64,000 nt of DNA, taken from positions 1-64,000 of the forward strand of contig JAPOWK010000122.1 in NCBI GenBank assembly GCA_026707665.1, given 5' to 3'. Below the pieces are notes generated by a model, which made no database searches, had not been told where the DNA came from, and saw only the letters and a program-made list of their open reading frames with translations. Below, one piece after another: positions 8,976-18,568 of this stretch. Positions within the stretch are counted from its first letter, which is position 1. Every line of letters begins with the position of its first letter. This DNA comes from Chloroflexota bacterium (GTDB lineage: Bacteria; Chloroflexota; Anaerolineae; Aggregatilineales; Phototrophicaceae). Position numbers and translations under genes: made by a program.

Positions 8976-9920
8976 ATGATCGAACGATCCAGCGCATCGC
9001 GGCGCAAAAACTTGCTCCCCCAGTTCGTCTTTCTCGTTCTAACCTTTCTGGCAGCGGCCAGCGGCGCCTACCTCGCGCTGCAGTTTTTCGGCGACGAACC
9101 GGATCAAACGGATGTTCCCGAAATCATAACCGTCGAAATTGTCATCACGGTCACTCCGCTGCCGCCCAAGCTCGTTACCGCCTTGCCAACAGGCGCTCAA
9201 CCTCCGCAGGTGGACTTGCCCCTGAGCCTCGCTGAAGAGGCCGCGACCGAGGCCGCTGCTACCATTGACGCCGATGACCTGGGAGCGCGGCCGGTGGTGT
9301 TAAGCACACCCACCATTTCGCGAGCGGGCGCGCCCATCCAAGCCCAAAACTGCGTCTATCACTCTGTGCTCAGCGGCGATACGCCCTACGGTATCGCCCT
9401 GCGTTACGGCGCAGACTTTCAGGAGCTTCTGGATGTCAACGACCTAACGCTCGAAACTTCGCTGAATCTTCAGATTGGCGATATTCTAGTCGTGCCGCTG
9501 GAAGGCTGTGTCGACGAATCGATTCAGAGCGACGCGCCAGCCCAAGTTTCGGGCGGGGCTCAAGCGCCCGTGGCAGATGCCACCAGCACGCCAGTGAACG
9601 CGCAGTTTGAAATCGTCGCCGTCGAAGGCTTGGGTGATATTACGGCGGAGAGCATTCGCCTGCGCAATGCCGGCGATCGCGTCGATATGAGTAACTGGAT
9701 CCTATCCGACGAAGACGGCAACCGTTTCACCTTTCCCGTTTCGATGCTCTTCCCACAGGGCGAAGTAGTCATCTATACGCGCAGCGGGACCAGCACCGGC
9801 GACGCGCGCTTTTGGGGTAGAGACACGAGCGTGTGGGAAGCCGGTGAGGCGCTCACGCTAAGCGACGAAACGGGCCGCGCCTTGCAAACCTTGCGGATCC
9901 CAGCCACCGGCGACGAATAG
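8976..9920 (+). CDS. Membrane-anchored LysM and lamin-tail domain protein
   Basis: This 314-residue envelope protein has a single transmembrane anchor at about 15-37 and then a Pro/Thr/Ala-rich spacer with a VTPLPP repeat. A LysM domain (about 126-176, YHSVLSGDTPYGIALRYG...LQIGDILVVP) should bind peptidoglycan. The C-terminal part (about 211-311, WILSDEDGNRFTFP...) fits the lamin-tail/LTD fold found in secreted bacterial proteins. No catalytic motif is seen. It is likely exposed outside the membrane and wall-associated. The gene diverges from glgA and is followed 35 bp later by the DUF1992 gene. Confidence 0.8.
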   Translation: MIERSSASRRKNLLPQFVFLVLTFLAAASGAYLALQFFGDEPDQTDVPEIITVEIVITVTPLPPKLVTALPTGAQPPQVDLPLSLAEEAATEAAATIDADDLGARPVVLSTPTISRAGAPIQAQNCVYHSVLSGDTPYGIALRYGADFQELLDVNDLTLETSLNLQIGDILVVPLEGCVDESIQSDAPAQVSGGAQAPVADATSTPVNAQFEIVAVEGLGDITAESIRLRNAGDRVDMSNWILSDEDGNRFTFPVSMLFPQGEVVIYTRSGTSTGDARFWGRDTSVWEAGEALTLSDETGRALQTLRIPATGDE

Positions 9921-9955
9921 CGCTGCAACGGCTGTCATGAAGGAAAGAAGGACGA

Positions 9956-10420
9956 ATGAAAAAGTGGGAACGCATCGTTGATCGACTCATCTCAGATGCC
10001 ATCGGTGATGGCGATGTTTCGCATTTGTCGGGCGCCGGCAAGAGACTGCCGACAAAAGACGAGAGCCATACACCGAGCGAATGGCGCGCAGCCTTCAAAA
10101 TAATGGATGATCACGATGTGATGCCGGAGTGGGTTGCCACTGGGGCGCGGCTGGATAAAACGGACGCGGCGCTGCGAAAACAGATCAAGACGCGCGCTCA
10201 ACAACATCGCCGGCAGCTAGCGCGGGCTCGAGCGACAAGCCAAGACTCGGTAGCGGTCGAATCCGATTGGATTCGCTACCGAGCACGATTTCTTGAACGC
10301 GTCGAACGCTACAATCGCGAGGCGCTAGTATACAATCTCACGCTGCCCAGAGGCATCCCGCATCGCCGAATTCTGCGAGGCGAGGCGCTAATTGAACAGG
10401 CCCTGCAACGCGATAGTTAG
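9956..10420 (+). CDS. DUF1992 (DnaJC28-conserved-domain) family protein
   Basis: This 154-residue cytoplasmic protein matches the DUF1992/DnaJ-homologue-subfamily-C-28 conserved domain. It opens with a helix containing DRLISDAIGDGDVSHLSGAGKRL and ends with RYNREALVYNLTLPRGIPHRR, the typical family motif. The middle is highly basic and helical. Function in bacteria is unknown. An AGAAGGA ribosome-binding site precedes the ATG. It converges with tatA across an 18-bp gap. Confidence 0.8.
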   Translation: MKKWERIVDRLISDAIGDGDVSHLSGAGKRLPTKDESHTPSEWRAAFKIMDDHDVMPEWVATGARLDKTDAALRKQIKTRAQQHRRQLARARATSQDSVAVESDWIRYRARFLERVERYNREALVYNLTLPRGIPHRRILRGEALIEQALQRDS

Positions 10421-10438
10421 AAGGCGCTAGCCGGTTCG

Positions 10439-10621
10439 CTAAACGCTTTCCGGCTGATCAGCCTCTTCACTCTTGCCCTTGGCGCCTTCCTGCAAGCCCT
10501 TGCGGAAATTCGCCACAGCCGAGCCCAACTCGCCACCAATGCGCGAGACGCGACCGACGCCAAACAGCAAGACTACGATAATCAGAACAATAAAGAGTTC
10601 AGTTGGTCCCAGATTCGGCAT
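10439..10621 (-). CDS. tatA: Sec-independent translocase subunit TatA/TatE
   Basis: This 60-residue protein has the TatA plan: a short N-terminus with LGPTELFIV, one transmembrane helix (about 8-22), a hinge glycine (FGVGRV), an amphipathic helix and a charged tail. TatA forms the pore element of the twin-arginine pathway for folded proteins. No tatB or tatC is adjacent, so this is a stand-alone copy and tatC should lie elsewhere in the genome. Confidence 0.9.
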   Translation of the reverse strand: MPNLGPTELFIVLIIVVLLFGVGRVSRIGGELGSAVANFRKGLQEGAKGKSEEADQPESV

Positions 10622-10750
10622 AGGATTCCATTTCCCCGCTCTTCAATTTCAGGGTCATTATAACACGCTTTGCCAAGATATCGAGAGTCCTCTGTCCCAA
10701 GCCGGTTGACGCCAACCTAGAAGCGGCGTTTTCCTCGATGGCGGCGCAAA

Positions 10751-10777
10751 GTGAAGTTTCACGGACAATGCTATACT
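10751..10777 (+). promoter_or_regulatory. Putative promoter with palindrome upstream of the cNMP/PH gene
   Basis: TATACT at 10772-10777 fits a -10 element 34 bases before the ATG at 10812. Just upstream is the perfect palindrome GTGAAGTTTCAC (10751-10762), overlapping the expected -35 position. It could be an operator for a dimeric regulator. It does not match the standard CRP box, whose half-site spacing is different. Confidence 0.4.
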
Positions 10778-10811
10778 CGACGGAAGCCGCCCTGCAAAGA
10801 GATCGCTGGTC

Positions 10812-12671
10812 ATGCGGAATAACTTCGGTCTGGAAAGCATACCGCTATTCGCGAATCTGAGCCCGTCGCAGCTCGACTTGATTGCTGGCGCCCTGGAGAG
10901 ACGCGCGTATCGCGCTGGCGAAGACATCTTCCTTCAGGGCAGCGCCGCCGATGGCATGTACATCGTCGAGTCCGGTGATGCTGTGCTATTCCGCAGCGAC
11001 CCTGACGGCAGCCAAAAGCCATTGGCGACCATCAGCGCTGGCGAGAGCGTCAATCAGGAAGCCCTGTTCAAAGAGGCCATTCAATCCGCCACCATGCGCG
11101 CGGCTCAACCCCTCATCGCGCTCAAATTGAACCGGGGCAGTTTCACCCACCTGCTTGAGCAGCATCCCGATCTGGGAGCGGCTTTCGGCCTGAGCCGGGC
11201 GCGGGGACAGGCGCAGATCAGCCCCCAATTTGCCGAACAACGCGAAGATGAAGAAATTCTGATCCAGACGCATCGGCACTGGTGGTCTTTCCTGCGCAGC
11301 GCCTGGCTGCCGCTGCTGTTGATGCTCGCCATGTGGGGCGGCGCATTCCTGCTCGAGGTCCAGGTGTTTTCGCTCGCTCTGCTGGGGCTGTCAGTTCTGC
11401 TGCCGGGCGCCGCAATGGCTTACTTTTACCTGGAATGGCGCAATGACTCGGTGATCGTAACCGACCAGCGGATCATCCGCATCAACCGAACTATCTTAAC
11501 AATGGTGCGACAAGTGACGCAGGTTGGCTTGGAAAGCGTGCACGAGATCAATTTCGAGTTTCCTTCTTATGATCCTTTCGCTCGTTTATTTCGCTACGGG
11601 AAGGTTCTTGTCAAAACCGCCGGCGCGCAGGGCAATCTGGAACTGGATTTCATGCCCAATCCCGAACAGTTTCAAAAGCTCATTATCGAAGACCGAGCAT
11701 ATTTCGAGAGCCGCCAGGCGCAGCGACATCACAAAATCGTGCGCGCGGAATTGCAGCGCTGGCTGGCTGGAGAAACTGACGAAGCCTTGGCCGCCGCCAG
11801 TTCCGCTGACAGCGATGAACCGCCGAAGCCCGTCCGCGGCACGAATGGTTTTCTCAGTTCGCGCATCGAGATGAGCAACGGAGACATCGTCTATCGCAAA
11901 CATGTGAGCGTTTGGGCGCAACATACCTTCATCCCGCTAGCGATCATTCTCGTCGCGCTGGCGTCCTTGGCGCTAAGCCTGGCTCTCATCAGTCCAGACT
12001 TGCGCATCATCACCATGCCCATCGGATTCGTCGCGCTGCTCATCGGCTGCCTCGCCTTCTATTGGATGGATTGGGACTGGCGCAATGATCTCTACATCAT
12101 CTCAGATGACACGATCACGCTGGTGCACAAGCGTCCTTTCTTTCTGCAAAGCCTGCGCGACCAAATCCTGGTCGAGCGCATCGACAATGTGGAATCGGCG
12201 ACGCGCGGCATTTTGGCGGCTCTGCTGAAATATGGCGATGTGCGCATGTCGCTGGTGGGCGCCGACGAACCCAAGATGTTTCACCGCGTATCGAAACCGC
12301 AGGAAATCCAGCAGGAAATTTCTCGCCGTCAACATCAGAAAGCGGAACGCCGCGCGAGATACGATGCCGCGCAGCAGCGGCAGATTCTGGGCGAGTATCT
12401 GGACACGGTGAATGGGGGAAGCCAGCCAGGCGGGACGCATGCGGCCGAGACCGCCATGCCGAGCGCCAATTCGCTCACTAGCGAGACGCTTGCCCCGGAT
12501 GACGGCGCAGTGCGCCCAGCCAGCAACCCCGACAGAAACCGCCCGCAGCGGCTGCCGCGCAAGATCATGCCGGTGGCGCACCGCGCCCCGCAAGCCCGGC
12601 ATGGCGACGAGAGGCCGACAAATCGTCGCCGCCCCCGCCGCTTCCGTTCGGATGGGAGCGATCCGGCATAA
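10812..12671 (+). CDS. Membrane protein with cyclic-nucleotide-binding domain and two PH-like domains
   Basis: This 619-residue protein joins three parts. Residues about 5-118 are a cNMP-binding-type beta-roll (LFANLSPSQLDLIAGALERR, GEDIFLQGSAADGMYIVESG). A membrane hairpin at about 163-210 is followed by a bacterial PH-like domain (bPH_2/DUF304 style, NDSVIVTDQRIIRINRTI). A second membrane pair at about 375-425 is followed by a second PH-like repeat (DLYIISDDTITLVHKRPF). The last 100 residues are Pro/Arg-rich and disordered. The phosphate-binding cassette of true cAMP sites (RSA-type motif) is not clear, so the ligand is unknown. It is probably a membrane-linked sensor or scaffold. Confidence 0.75.
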   Translation: MRNNFGLESIPLFANLSPSQLDLIAGALERRAYRAGEDIFLQGSAADGMYIVESGDAVLFRSDPDGSQKPLATISAGESVNQEALFKEAIQSATMRAAQPLIALKLNRGSFTHLLEQHPDLGAAFGLSRARGQAQISPQFAEQREDEEILIQTHRHWWSFLRSAWLPLLLMLAMWGGAFLLEVQVFSLALLGLSVLLPGAAMAYFYLEWRNDSVIVTDQRIIRINRTILTMVRQVTQVGLESVHEINFEFPSYDPFARLFRYGKVLVKTAGAQGNLELDFMPNPEQFQKLIIEDRAYFESRQAQRHHKIVRAELQRWLAGETDEALAAASSADSDEPPKPVRGTNGFLSSRIEMSNGDIVYRKHVSVWAQHTFIPLAIILVALASLALSLALISPDLRIITMPIGFVALLIGCLAFYWMDWDWRNDLYIISDDTITLVHKRPFFLQSLRDQILVERIDNVESATRGILAALLKYGDVRMSLVGADEPKMFHRVSKPQEIQQEISRRQHQKAERRARYDAAQQRQILGEYLDTVNGGSQPGGTHAAETAMPSANSLTSETLAPDDGAVRPASNPDRNRPQRLPRKIMPVAHRAPQARHGDERPTNRRRPRRFRSDGSDPA

Positions 12672-12699
12672 ATGGGACTCGCCTATCGATGAGACTAAC

Positions 12700-13716
12700 T
12701 TATAGATCTTGGCGCATATGCCAAAGCTCGCGGTCGACCCTGAATTGATGACGCTTGAAGAGATCGTTCGCGATGGCGTCGTCCTGCGGATGTTCGAAGT
12801 GGATCGTTGAACGCTCATCGCGGCTGACAACATAGTCGAGCAATGCTTCGGCATAGGCGCGCTGATCGACTTGTGGCGAAACCAATAGCCAGCCGCGTAC
12901 GCTGCTGAAGCCCATGGCGCGCTCCAGCCAGCATGAGGCCAGGGTTGCCCGGCGCGTCTCATCGCGGATGACCAGCCGTTCCGCGCCGCTCAGCGAAATC
13001 AGATTGAGCAGCCGCCTCCACCAGGGACGGTAAAAGGCTGCACGGTGCACCGGCTTCAGCCAGCCGATACCTCCCCGCCTGTTTGGGCGCGCCAATTGCG
13101 CCAGGGCAAGCTCGGCCGCCCACTCGTTCCCATTCGATTGCGCCACTGGTAGACCGGGCACGGCCGCCGCGACCGAGCCGACGAAACCGCTGCGGCGCCA
13201 GATTCGCCAGGCTCGCTCATAGATAAAGCCGTGCCGCTCGTAGAGCCGCTGCGCCGGCACGTTGTCGAAATTCACCTGCAAGATGACGCGGGCGCCAGCG
13301 CGTCGGCGGACCATATCGAGGCTGGCTTCGACCAGGCTGCCGGCAATACCGCGCCGCCGATAATCCGGATGGACGGCGACATTCGCCAGGATCCAGGTTT
13401 CGCCCAGCTCCTTCGGGTACTGCGCTGGATACAGCGAGACGTTGCCAACGAGTTTGCCATCGAGGACATAAACGAAGCCCAGGCTGATGCCCAAAGCCAA
13501 ATCGTTCAGGCGCGCAAGCAGCTTGAGTCCGTATCCCAGGTGGCTGAGATAGCGCATTTCACGGATGGCGGAGCGGCCTGCGCTGTCCATCGAATCGGCG
13601 AAGACCAACTCGATCAGATCCGCAAGCGGTCGCAGGTCGGTGCGCAGATTCACGGGGCGCAGGCCATCGTCCGCAGCAGCCGTGGGCGCCAAAGGCTTGA
13701 GGCTGATACCGGTCAA
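12700..13716 (-). CDS. GNAT-family N-acetyltransferase
   Basis: The 338-residue protein has a GNAT core in its first half. NVAVHPDYRRRGIAGSLVEASL carries the acetyl-CoA pyrophosphate loop (R-R-R-G-I-A), followed by VNFDNVPAQRLYERHGF. The C-terminal 150 residues have no clear family, though they could be a second, degenerate GNAT fold. The acceptor substrate cannot be predicted. It converges with the cNMP/PH gene. Confidence 0.8.
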   Translation of the reverse strand: MTGISLKPLAPTAAADDGLRPVNLRTDLRPLADLIELVFADSMDSAGRSAIREMRYLSHLGYGLKLLARLNDLALGISLGFVYVLDGKLVGNVSLYPAQYPKELGETWILANVAVHPDYRRRGIAGSLVEASLDMVRRRAGARVILQVNFDNVPAQRLYERHGFIYERAWRIWRRSGFVGSVAAAVPGLPVAQSNGNEWAAELALAQLARPNRRGGIGWLKPVHRAAFYRPWWRRLLNLISLSGAERLVIRDETRRATLASCWLERAMGFSSVRGWLLVSPQVDQRAYAEALLDYVVSRDERSTIHFEHPQDDAIANDLFKRHQFRVDRELWHMRQDL

Positions 13717-13965
13717 GATTTAGGGTTCCCGCTTCTAGCTGCCGCGTCGTCCGGGCAGTTCCCTTTAAGCCTAGTCCCTGGGCTAGCCCCTGTCAAGCAG
13801 ACCGCGGCGTAGCTGACAAGCATCAAATTGGGGCAGCGCGCGGCGAGAGGCCGCCAACTACAATTGCAGAACGACGCATTGTGCTTTACGCTATGATAGC
13901 GGGAAGAATCAGGCTTGTTCATCTATCAGCGCGGATGTAAAGCAGCGACGCGCAGGAGAGTCTGA

Positions 13966-15399
13966 ATGTCCTATAGACCTATCGGCGGCAGGCGCCAACG
14001 CAGCGCCGCCTGGCAATGGGCGCTGATTGGCTTTATTCCGGGTCTGTTTTGCGGCTTTGGCGTCATGATCGCGGTCATGCTGGAGGGTACGCTGCCAGCC
14101 TATTTTCTGCCTACATCGGAACCGGAAGTCGTGACCACCGTTGTGCATGTTGTCATGACCGCCACCGAAGACGTCAATCAGCCCACTCCCACTCCGCTGG
14201 CGCAATTCATCGTGGTGACAGCAACACCGGATCCAGCCTCCGCTGGCGGCGAAAGACCGGCGCCGGCGCAACAGACCGAAGCCGGGTCCGCCGGTGAAGT
14301 CGTTTCCGTGCCGGTGCAGGCGACGCCGATACCCACTGCCGTCGCAGCAATTGTCACGCCGCCGACGCAAGCGCCCAGCAGCGATATACCGGAGTTGCTG
14401 CGAGTCGTTCGCAGCCTGACGGTTACGATTCCTGGCGGTTCCTTCGTGATGGGCACCACGCCGGGCGAAGTCACCGAAGCCGTAAGGCAATGCATCACGC
14501 GTGATGCCGGCGCCTGTGAAGCCAGCTACGCGCAAGATTCCTTCCCGGCGCACCAGGTCACCGTCGACGCCTTCTTGATGGAATCCACGGAAGTGACATT
14601 TGAACAGTACGTGGCATTTCTGAATATCCGCGGACCCGACGCGCATGTGAACCGCTGTGCCGGCTTCCCCTGCATTCAAACGCAAAACGAGAGCCGCGAC
14701 GCCCCAATCATATTTGATGGAGCAACTTACACAATCGGCGCGGGACTGTCGCAGCATCCGGTCTACGCCGTCACCTGGTACGGCGCGCGCGAATATTGCG
14801 AGGCGGTAGGACGCCGCTTGCCGACCGAAGCCGAATGGGAGCGAGCCGCCCGCGCCGACGACGGACGCATCTATCCCTGGGGCAATACCTGGGACAACGC
14901 CTTAGCCAAGACCCGGCTGCCACGGGATGCCCCGCCCGGCTCGCTGCAAGTGGGCAGCCTGCCATTGGGAGCGAGCATCTACGGCGTCTACGACATGGCG
15001 GGCAATGTCGCCGAATGGATCAGCGACTATTACAGCGAGCGCCATTACGAACAGCAAGCGACAGCGGGCAACGCCACGAATCCGACCGGTCCAATAATTG
15101 GTCAGCAGAAGGTGTTGCGTGGCGGCTCTTGGGACGGCCTGCCCTTCTTCAGCCGCACCGTTCACCGTCAATCGGCGCGCCCCGACGAGTTCCTCCGTTG
15201 GATTGGATTCCGCTGCGTCGAAGACCCGCCGAACGACGAGGTCATCGGCTCGGCCGATTTGAACCCGGCGAATTTGGGCGTCGACGTGCCGCCGGCCCCA
15301 CCGGAAAACACGGCGATACCAAATGCGCAGTCGACCTTGCCGCCGCCGCCGGATGCCAATCAAGCCGACAACGCCGGCACTACCAATTCTTCCGGCTAG
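13966..15399 (+). CDS. Membrane-anchored formylglycine-generating-enzyme (SUMF1-like) domain protein
   Basis: This 477-residue protein has one N-terminal transmembrane helix (about 13-38) and a Thr/Pro/Ala-rich extracytoplasmic linker. An FGE-sulfatase/SUMF1-type domain spans about 152-425. Family landmarks are IPGGSFVMGT, ESTEVTFEQYVAFLN, RRLPTEAEWERAARA, YPWGNTWD, YDMAGNVAEWISDYY and RGGSWDG...RQSARP. Many bacterial members are not true formylglycine enzymes but ligand-binding domains. The paired active-site cysteines of aerobic FGE are not evident here, so catalysis is doubtful. GGAGAG precedes the ATG. The next gene starts 21 bp downstream. Confidence 0.8.
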   Translation: MSYRPIGGRRQRSAAWQWALIGFIPGLFCGFGVMIAVMLEGTLPAYFLPTSEPEVVTTVVHVVMTATEDVNQPTPTPLAQFIVVTATPDPASAGGERPAPAQQTEAGSAGEVVSVPVQATPIPTAVAAIVTPPTQAPSSDIPELLRVVRSLTVTIPGGSFVMGTTPGEVTEAVRQCITRDAGACEASYAQDSFPAHQVTVDAFLMESTEVTFEQYVAFLNIRGPDAHVNRCAGFPCIQTQNESRDAPIIFDGATYTIGAGLSQHPVYAVTWYGAREYCEAVGRRLPTEAEWERAARADDGRIYPWGNTWDNALAKTRLPRDAPPGSLQVGSLPLGASIYGVYDMAGNVAEWISDYYSERHYEQQATAGNATNPTGPIIGQQKVLRGGSWDGLPFFSRTVHRQSARPDEFLRWIGFRCVEDPPNDEVIGSADLNPANLGVDVPPAPPENTAIPNAQSTLPPPPDANQADNAGTTNSSG

Positions 15400-15420
15400 T
15401 CGATCGCAAGGAGCGCAAAC

Positions 15421-16350
15421 ATGGACGGCGAGTTTGTCTTGGTGGTTGGCTCGGCGGTGCTGGAAATCAGCGGCAGAACCGATGACCGCCTGCAGCCGGG
15501 CGCGCGGCAATATGGCCATATCCACGCGTCGGTGAGCGGCGTGGCGCGCAACATCGCCGAAAATCTGGCGCGGCTGGATATCGACACCGTGCTGCTCTCG
15601 GCGATTGCCGACGACGACATTGGCCAGCACCTCATGACGCATTCAACAGAGGCCGGCATCGACTGCCGCCACATCCTGCGCGTCAACGGGGCGCACACCG
15701 CTACCTCCGTGCTGCTCTACGAGGCGGAAGACAGCTGTACCCGCGTCGATGACTTAAGCATCGCGGGCTCGCTGGATTCGGACTACTTGCTGGAGCATGA
15801 ATGGCTTTTCGCAAAAGCCGCTCTCATCGTTATAGACGCGACGCTCTCCGATGATGCGCTCGAAACGCTGTTTGAGTTGGCGGCGCTCCATCAAGTCCGC
15901 GTTTGCGCCGACCCAACCTCGCCTCTAATGGCTAGCCGGATGACCCCATTCATTGCCAATCTCTATCTCATCGTGCCCAACGCCAGCGAAACGGCGGCGC
16001 TCTGCTCGCTGGAAGCGCCAGCCACCGAGCGCGAATCCGCTATCGGCACCGCGCAGCAGCTCGTCAACATGGGCGCGAATATCGCAGTCGTGACGCTCGG
16101 AGAGCAGGGTCTCGCCTATGCTGATAGCAGCGGCGGCGGCTATATCCGGGCGATACACACCGAGGTGGTCGATACCTCAGGCGCGGGCGACGCCTTCTCC
16201 GGCGCGGTGATATTTGGCATTCTCAACGATGTGCCGATTGATGAGGCGATGCGGCTCGGCGTTACCGCGGCCTCGCTCACACTCGAAAGCGAAGATAACG
16301 TGCTTCCATCGCTCAGCCAGGAACTTCTATACGACGAGCTCTCGGCCTAG
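15421..16350 (+). CDS. PfkB-family carbohydrate/nucleoside kinase
   Basis: This 309-residue ribokinase-fold kinase has the N-terminal GSAVLEI strand and an HASVSGVARNIAENLARL substrate loop. The C-terminal PfkB signature DTSGAGDAFSGAVIFG contains the catalytic Asp. The PNASETAALC segment and the substrate loop resemble pseudouridine/ribokinase-type members. The exact substrate is not settled, with pseudouridine kinase the best guess. AAGGAGC lies 9 bases before the ATG. It follows the FGE-like gene closely, suggesting one transcript. Confidence 0.85.
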   Translation: MDGEFVLVVGSAVLEISGRTDDRLQPGARQYGHIHASVSGVARNIAENLARLDIDTVLLSAIADDDIGQHLMTHSTEAGIDCRHILRVNGAHTATSVLLYEAEDSCTRVDDLSIAGSLDSDYLLEHEWLFAKAALIVIDATLSDDALETLFELAALHQVRVCADPTSPLMASRMTPFIANLYLIVPNASETAALCSLEAPATERESAIGTAQQLVNMGANIAVVTLGEQGLAYADSSGGGYIRAIHTEVVDTSGAGDAFSGAVIFGILNDVPIDEAMRLGVTAASLTLESEDNVLPSLSQELLYDELSA

Positions 16351-16356
16351 GAATCG

Positions 16357-17256
16357 CTACGGGGAAACCGGCGGATAGCGTTCCAGCACCCAGCGAAGCA
16401 GCACAAAATGCCCGGCCAGTCCGGCGTATTCTCGATAGCGCCCCAGCGTCTCGCGAACCTGATCGGGGCTCTTCTGCCCTTTGCCAGCGTGGAAATAGAG
16501 CTGAACCGCGGCTTGCAGCGCGACGTCGTTTTGGCTGACGAAGGGATAGACGCCCAGCGCCCGACCGATGACATTGTTCGCAGTCCAATGCCCGACGCCA
16601 TTCAGCTTCATCAGTCGGTCGTAGGCCGCCCCCGCTTCGATATCACCTATTGATGCCAGATCGAGTGCGCCACTGGCGACAGCGTTTGCGATTTCAATGA
16701 TCAAATCTATTCGACGGTTGGTGATCTTGAGCGCCTTTAGCTGAGATTGGGACGCGCGCGCCAATTGCTGAGGAGAGGGAAATCGGTAGACCGCGGCTCG
16801 TCCAATGGCGGCGCCGCTGTCGAACATGCGCATCAACGTCCGCTGGTAGCGAAGGGCGTTCTTCCAGCTGATATGCTGCTCGATGATCAGCGTAATCAGC
16901 GCTTCAAAGACGGTCTCGCTACAAAAAATCGGAAACCCGACCAAGGGCGCCACCACCTGCCAGAGCGCCGGGTCGCGCGCGGCAAAGTCATAGAATGTTG
17001 TGAGATCCCGCTCAAGCCCCAGGCAATGGCAGGAAATCCGCTTGATTCGCTCTTCGTTGGCATGAGACAAGCCTTCGCCCTGGAGGACGACTGCGTCTCC
17101 CTCCTGACGGTATGCGATCAACTCGCCGGCGGTGAAGCGCCACAGAGTATCGCCCTGGACAACAAGGCGCGCCGGATAGGCGATGCGCTTGACGAATTCC
17201 AAGAGCAAGCTGAAACGATAGGCGAAGGGCGGCAGGGGAAGACGAGCCTCCTTCAT
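16357..17256 (-). CDS. DNA-3-methyladenine glycosylase, AlkA-like HhH-GPD protein
   Basis: This 299-residue base-excision-repair glycosylase removes alkylated purines. The helix-hairpin-helix is at MKLNGVGHWTANNVIGRALG, followed by the catalytic Asp in FVSQNDVALQ. The N-terminal part (about 1-110) matches the AlkA-type N-terminal domain. There is no Fe-S cluster motif. The start overlaps the stop of the upstream CNNM/CBS gene by 4 bases (ATGA), so the two are translationally coupled. Confidence 0.85.
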   Translation of the reverse strand: MKEARLPLPPFAYRFSLLLEFVKRIAYPARLVVQGDTLWRFTAGELIAYRQEGDAVVLQGEGLSHANEERIKRISCHCLGLERDLTTFYDFAARDPALWQVVAPLVGFPIFCSETVFEALITLIIEQHISWKNALRYQRTLMRMFDSGAAIGRAAVYRFPSPQQLARASQSQLKALKITNRRIDLIIEIANAVASGALDLASIGDIEAGAAYDRLMKLNGVGHWTANNVIGRALGVYPFVSQNDVALQAAVQLYFHAGKGQKSPDQVRETLGRYREYAGLAGHFVLLRWVLERYPPVSP

Positions 17257-18419
17257 TCGCCTGCGCCTGCGTCGGGCGAGTCCTCCGCTGTCGGCTGTCG
17301 GTCTTGCCCGCGCGCCATTGCCGCGAGCAGATCGGCCTGGCTTTGATAGCGGCGGCGCGCCAAGTCTTGCAAATCGGCAACTGGATCCGACTCATCGAGG
17401 ATCTCGATGCCGAGTAAGGTTTCCAAGGTATCTTCCAGCGTGATTAAGCCCGCCGTCCCGCCATATTCATCAATGACGAGAAAGATATGGTCCTGCTTGG
17501 TGATGAACTCGTCGAGCACTTGCGCCACCGAATTGGTCTCCGGCACAACATCCAGCTGCCGCAAGATTTCGCGCATTTTCACGCCGTGTTCGTCCGCTGC
17601 CGCCCGCCGGTATATTTCGTGGCGCAGCACATAGCCTTTGACATCGTCGGCTGATTCGCCGAAAACAGGTACGCGCGAGAAGGGCAGAAAGGTATAAGAC
17701 CGCATCACCTCCGCGACCGTCTGCTCTTCCTGAAACATGAGCACCACCGTTCGCGGCGTCATGATGGTTTCGACCAGAACATCGGCGAGTTGCAGCAGAT
17801 TGGCGACAATGCGATTTTCGCGTTCTTGAATGCCGCCCTCTTCAGCGCTGATCCGCGCCATCACTTGCAATTCGGAACGCGTCACCGTCGGCGGCTCTTC
17901 GCTCGGCCGCATCGAACGGGTGACAAACTCAAAGGCGAACACAGCGGGTCGCAGCACCCACAGAAGCGCGCGCAAAGAATAGGCGGTGAAGGCTGTCAGC
18001 GGCTTTGCATATACTGCTCCCAAGGTCTTCGGGATGATTTCGGAAAAAACGAGAATGAGCAGCGTCAGCACGACGGCGATGAGCCCTTCAAACTCGCTGC
18101 CAAAGATGACGGTCGCCTCGGCGCCCGCGCCAAATGCGCCCACCGTATGGGCGATCGTGTTCAGCGTCAGAATCGCTGATATCGGCTGCTCGACATTTTG
18201 CCGCAGCCTTTGCATGATCACGCCCGCTTGCCGGCCCTCCTGCACAAGCAACTCGATGTGCGAAACTGGCGTCGACAGCATCGCCGCTTCCCAGATTGAA
18301 CAGAGGAAGGACACAACCAGCGCCATGCCAACATAGAAGAGCAGCGCGGACCATTCACCGGACCCGCCGGCGCCGGTCGTAACTGCCAGGATGGGGATAC
18401 TGTTAAGAATGCTGTCCAT
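17253..18419 (-). CDS. CNNM/CorC-type transporter-like protein (DUF21 plus CBS pair)
   Basis: This membrane protein of the hemolysin-C/CNNM family, linked to divalent-cation efflux, has about 388 residues. The DUF21 domain has three to four transmembrane helices (about 10-170). Two CBS motifs follow (IMTPRTVVLMFQEEQTVAEV and the DVVPETNSVAQVLDEF region), with IDEYGGTAGLITLEDTLE typical of the family. The C-terminal transporter-associated domain seems reduced, as the protein ends about 35 residues after the second CBS motif. The start is placed at an ATG with TGGA upstream; an ATG at 18431 and a TTG at 18491 are possible. It is coupled to the downstream glycosylase gene. Confidence 0.85.
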   Translation of the reverse strand: MDSILNSIPILAVTTGAGGSGEWSALLFYVGMALVVSFLCSIWEAAMLSTPVSHIELLVQEGRQAGVIMQRLRQNVEQPISAILTLNTIAHTVGAFGAGAEATVIFGSEFEGLIAVVLTLLILVFSEIIPKTLGAVYAKPLTAFTAYSLRALLWVLRPAVFAFEFVTRSMRPSEEPPTVTRSELQVMARISAEEGGIQERENRIVANLLQLADVLVETIMTPRTVVLMFQEEQTVAEVMRSYTFLPFSRVPVFGESADDVKGYVLRHEIYRRAAADEHGVKMREILRQLDVVPETNSVAQVLDEFITKQDHIFLVIDEYGGTAGLITLEDTLETLLGIEILDESDPVADLQDLARRRYQSQADLLAAMARGQDRQPTAEDSPDAGAGE

Positions 18420-18568
18420 GCAAATCCACATACGTGCGACTGAAGCGCAACGAAGCGTCGCCCGCAATTCCAGTTGCGCTAAGCATACCAATCATGCCGA
18501 ATGGTGACAAGCAAATGAGCCGCCGCCTGTTCGTAATGGACGTCGCGCGGGTAGCGCCAAATATACTC

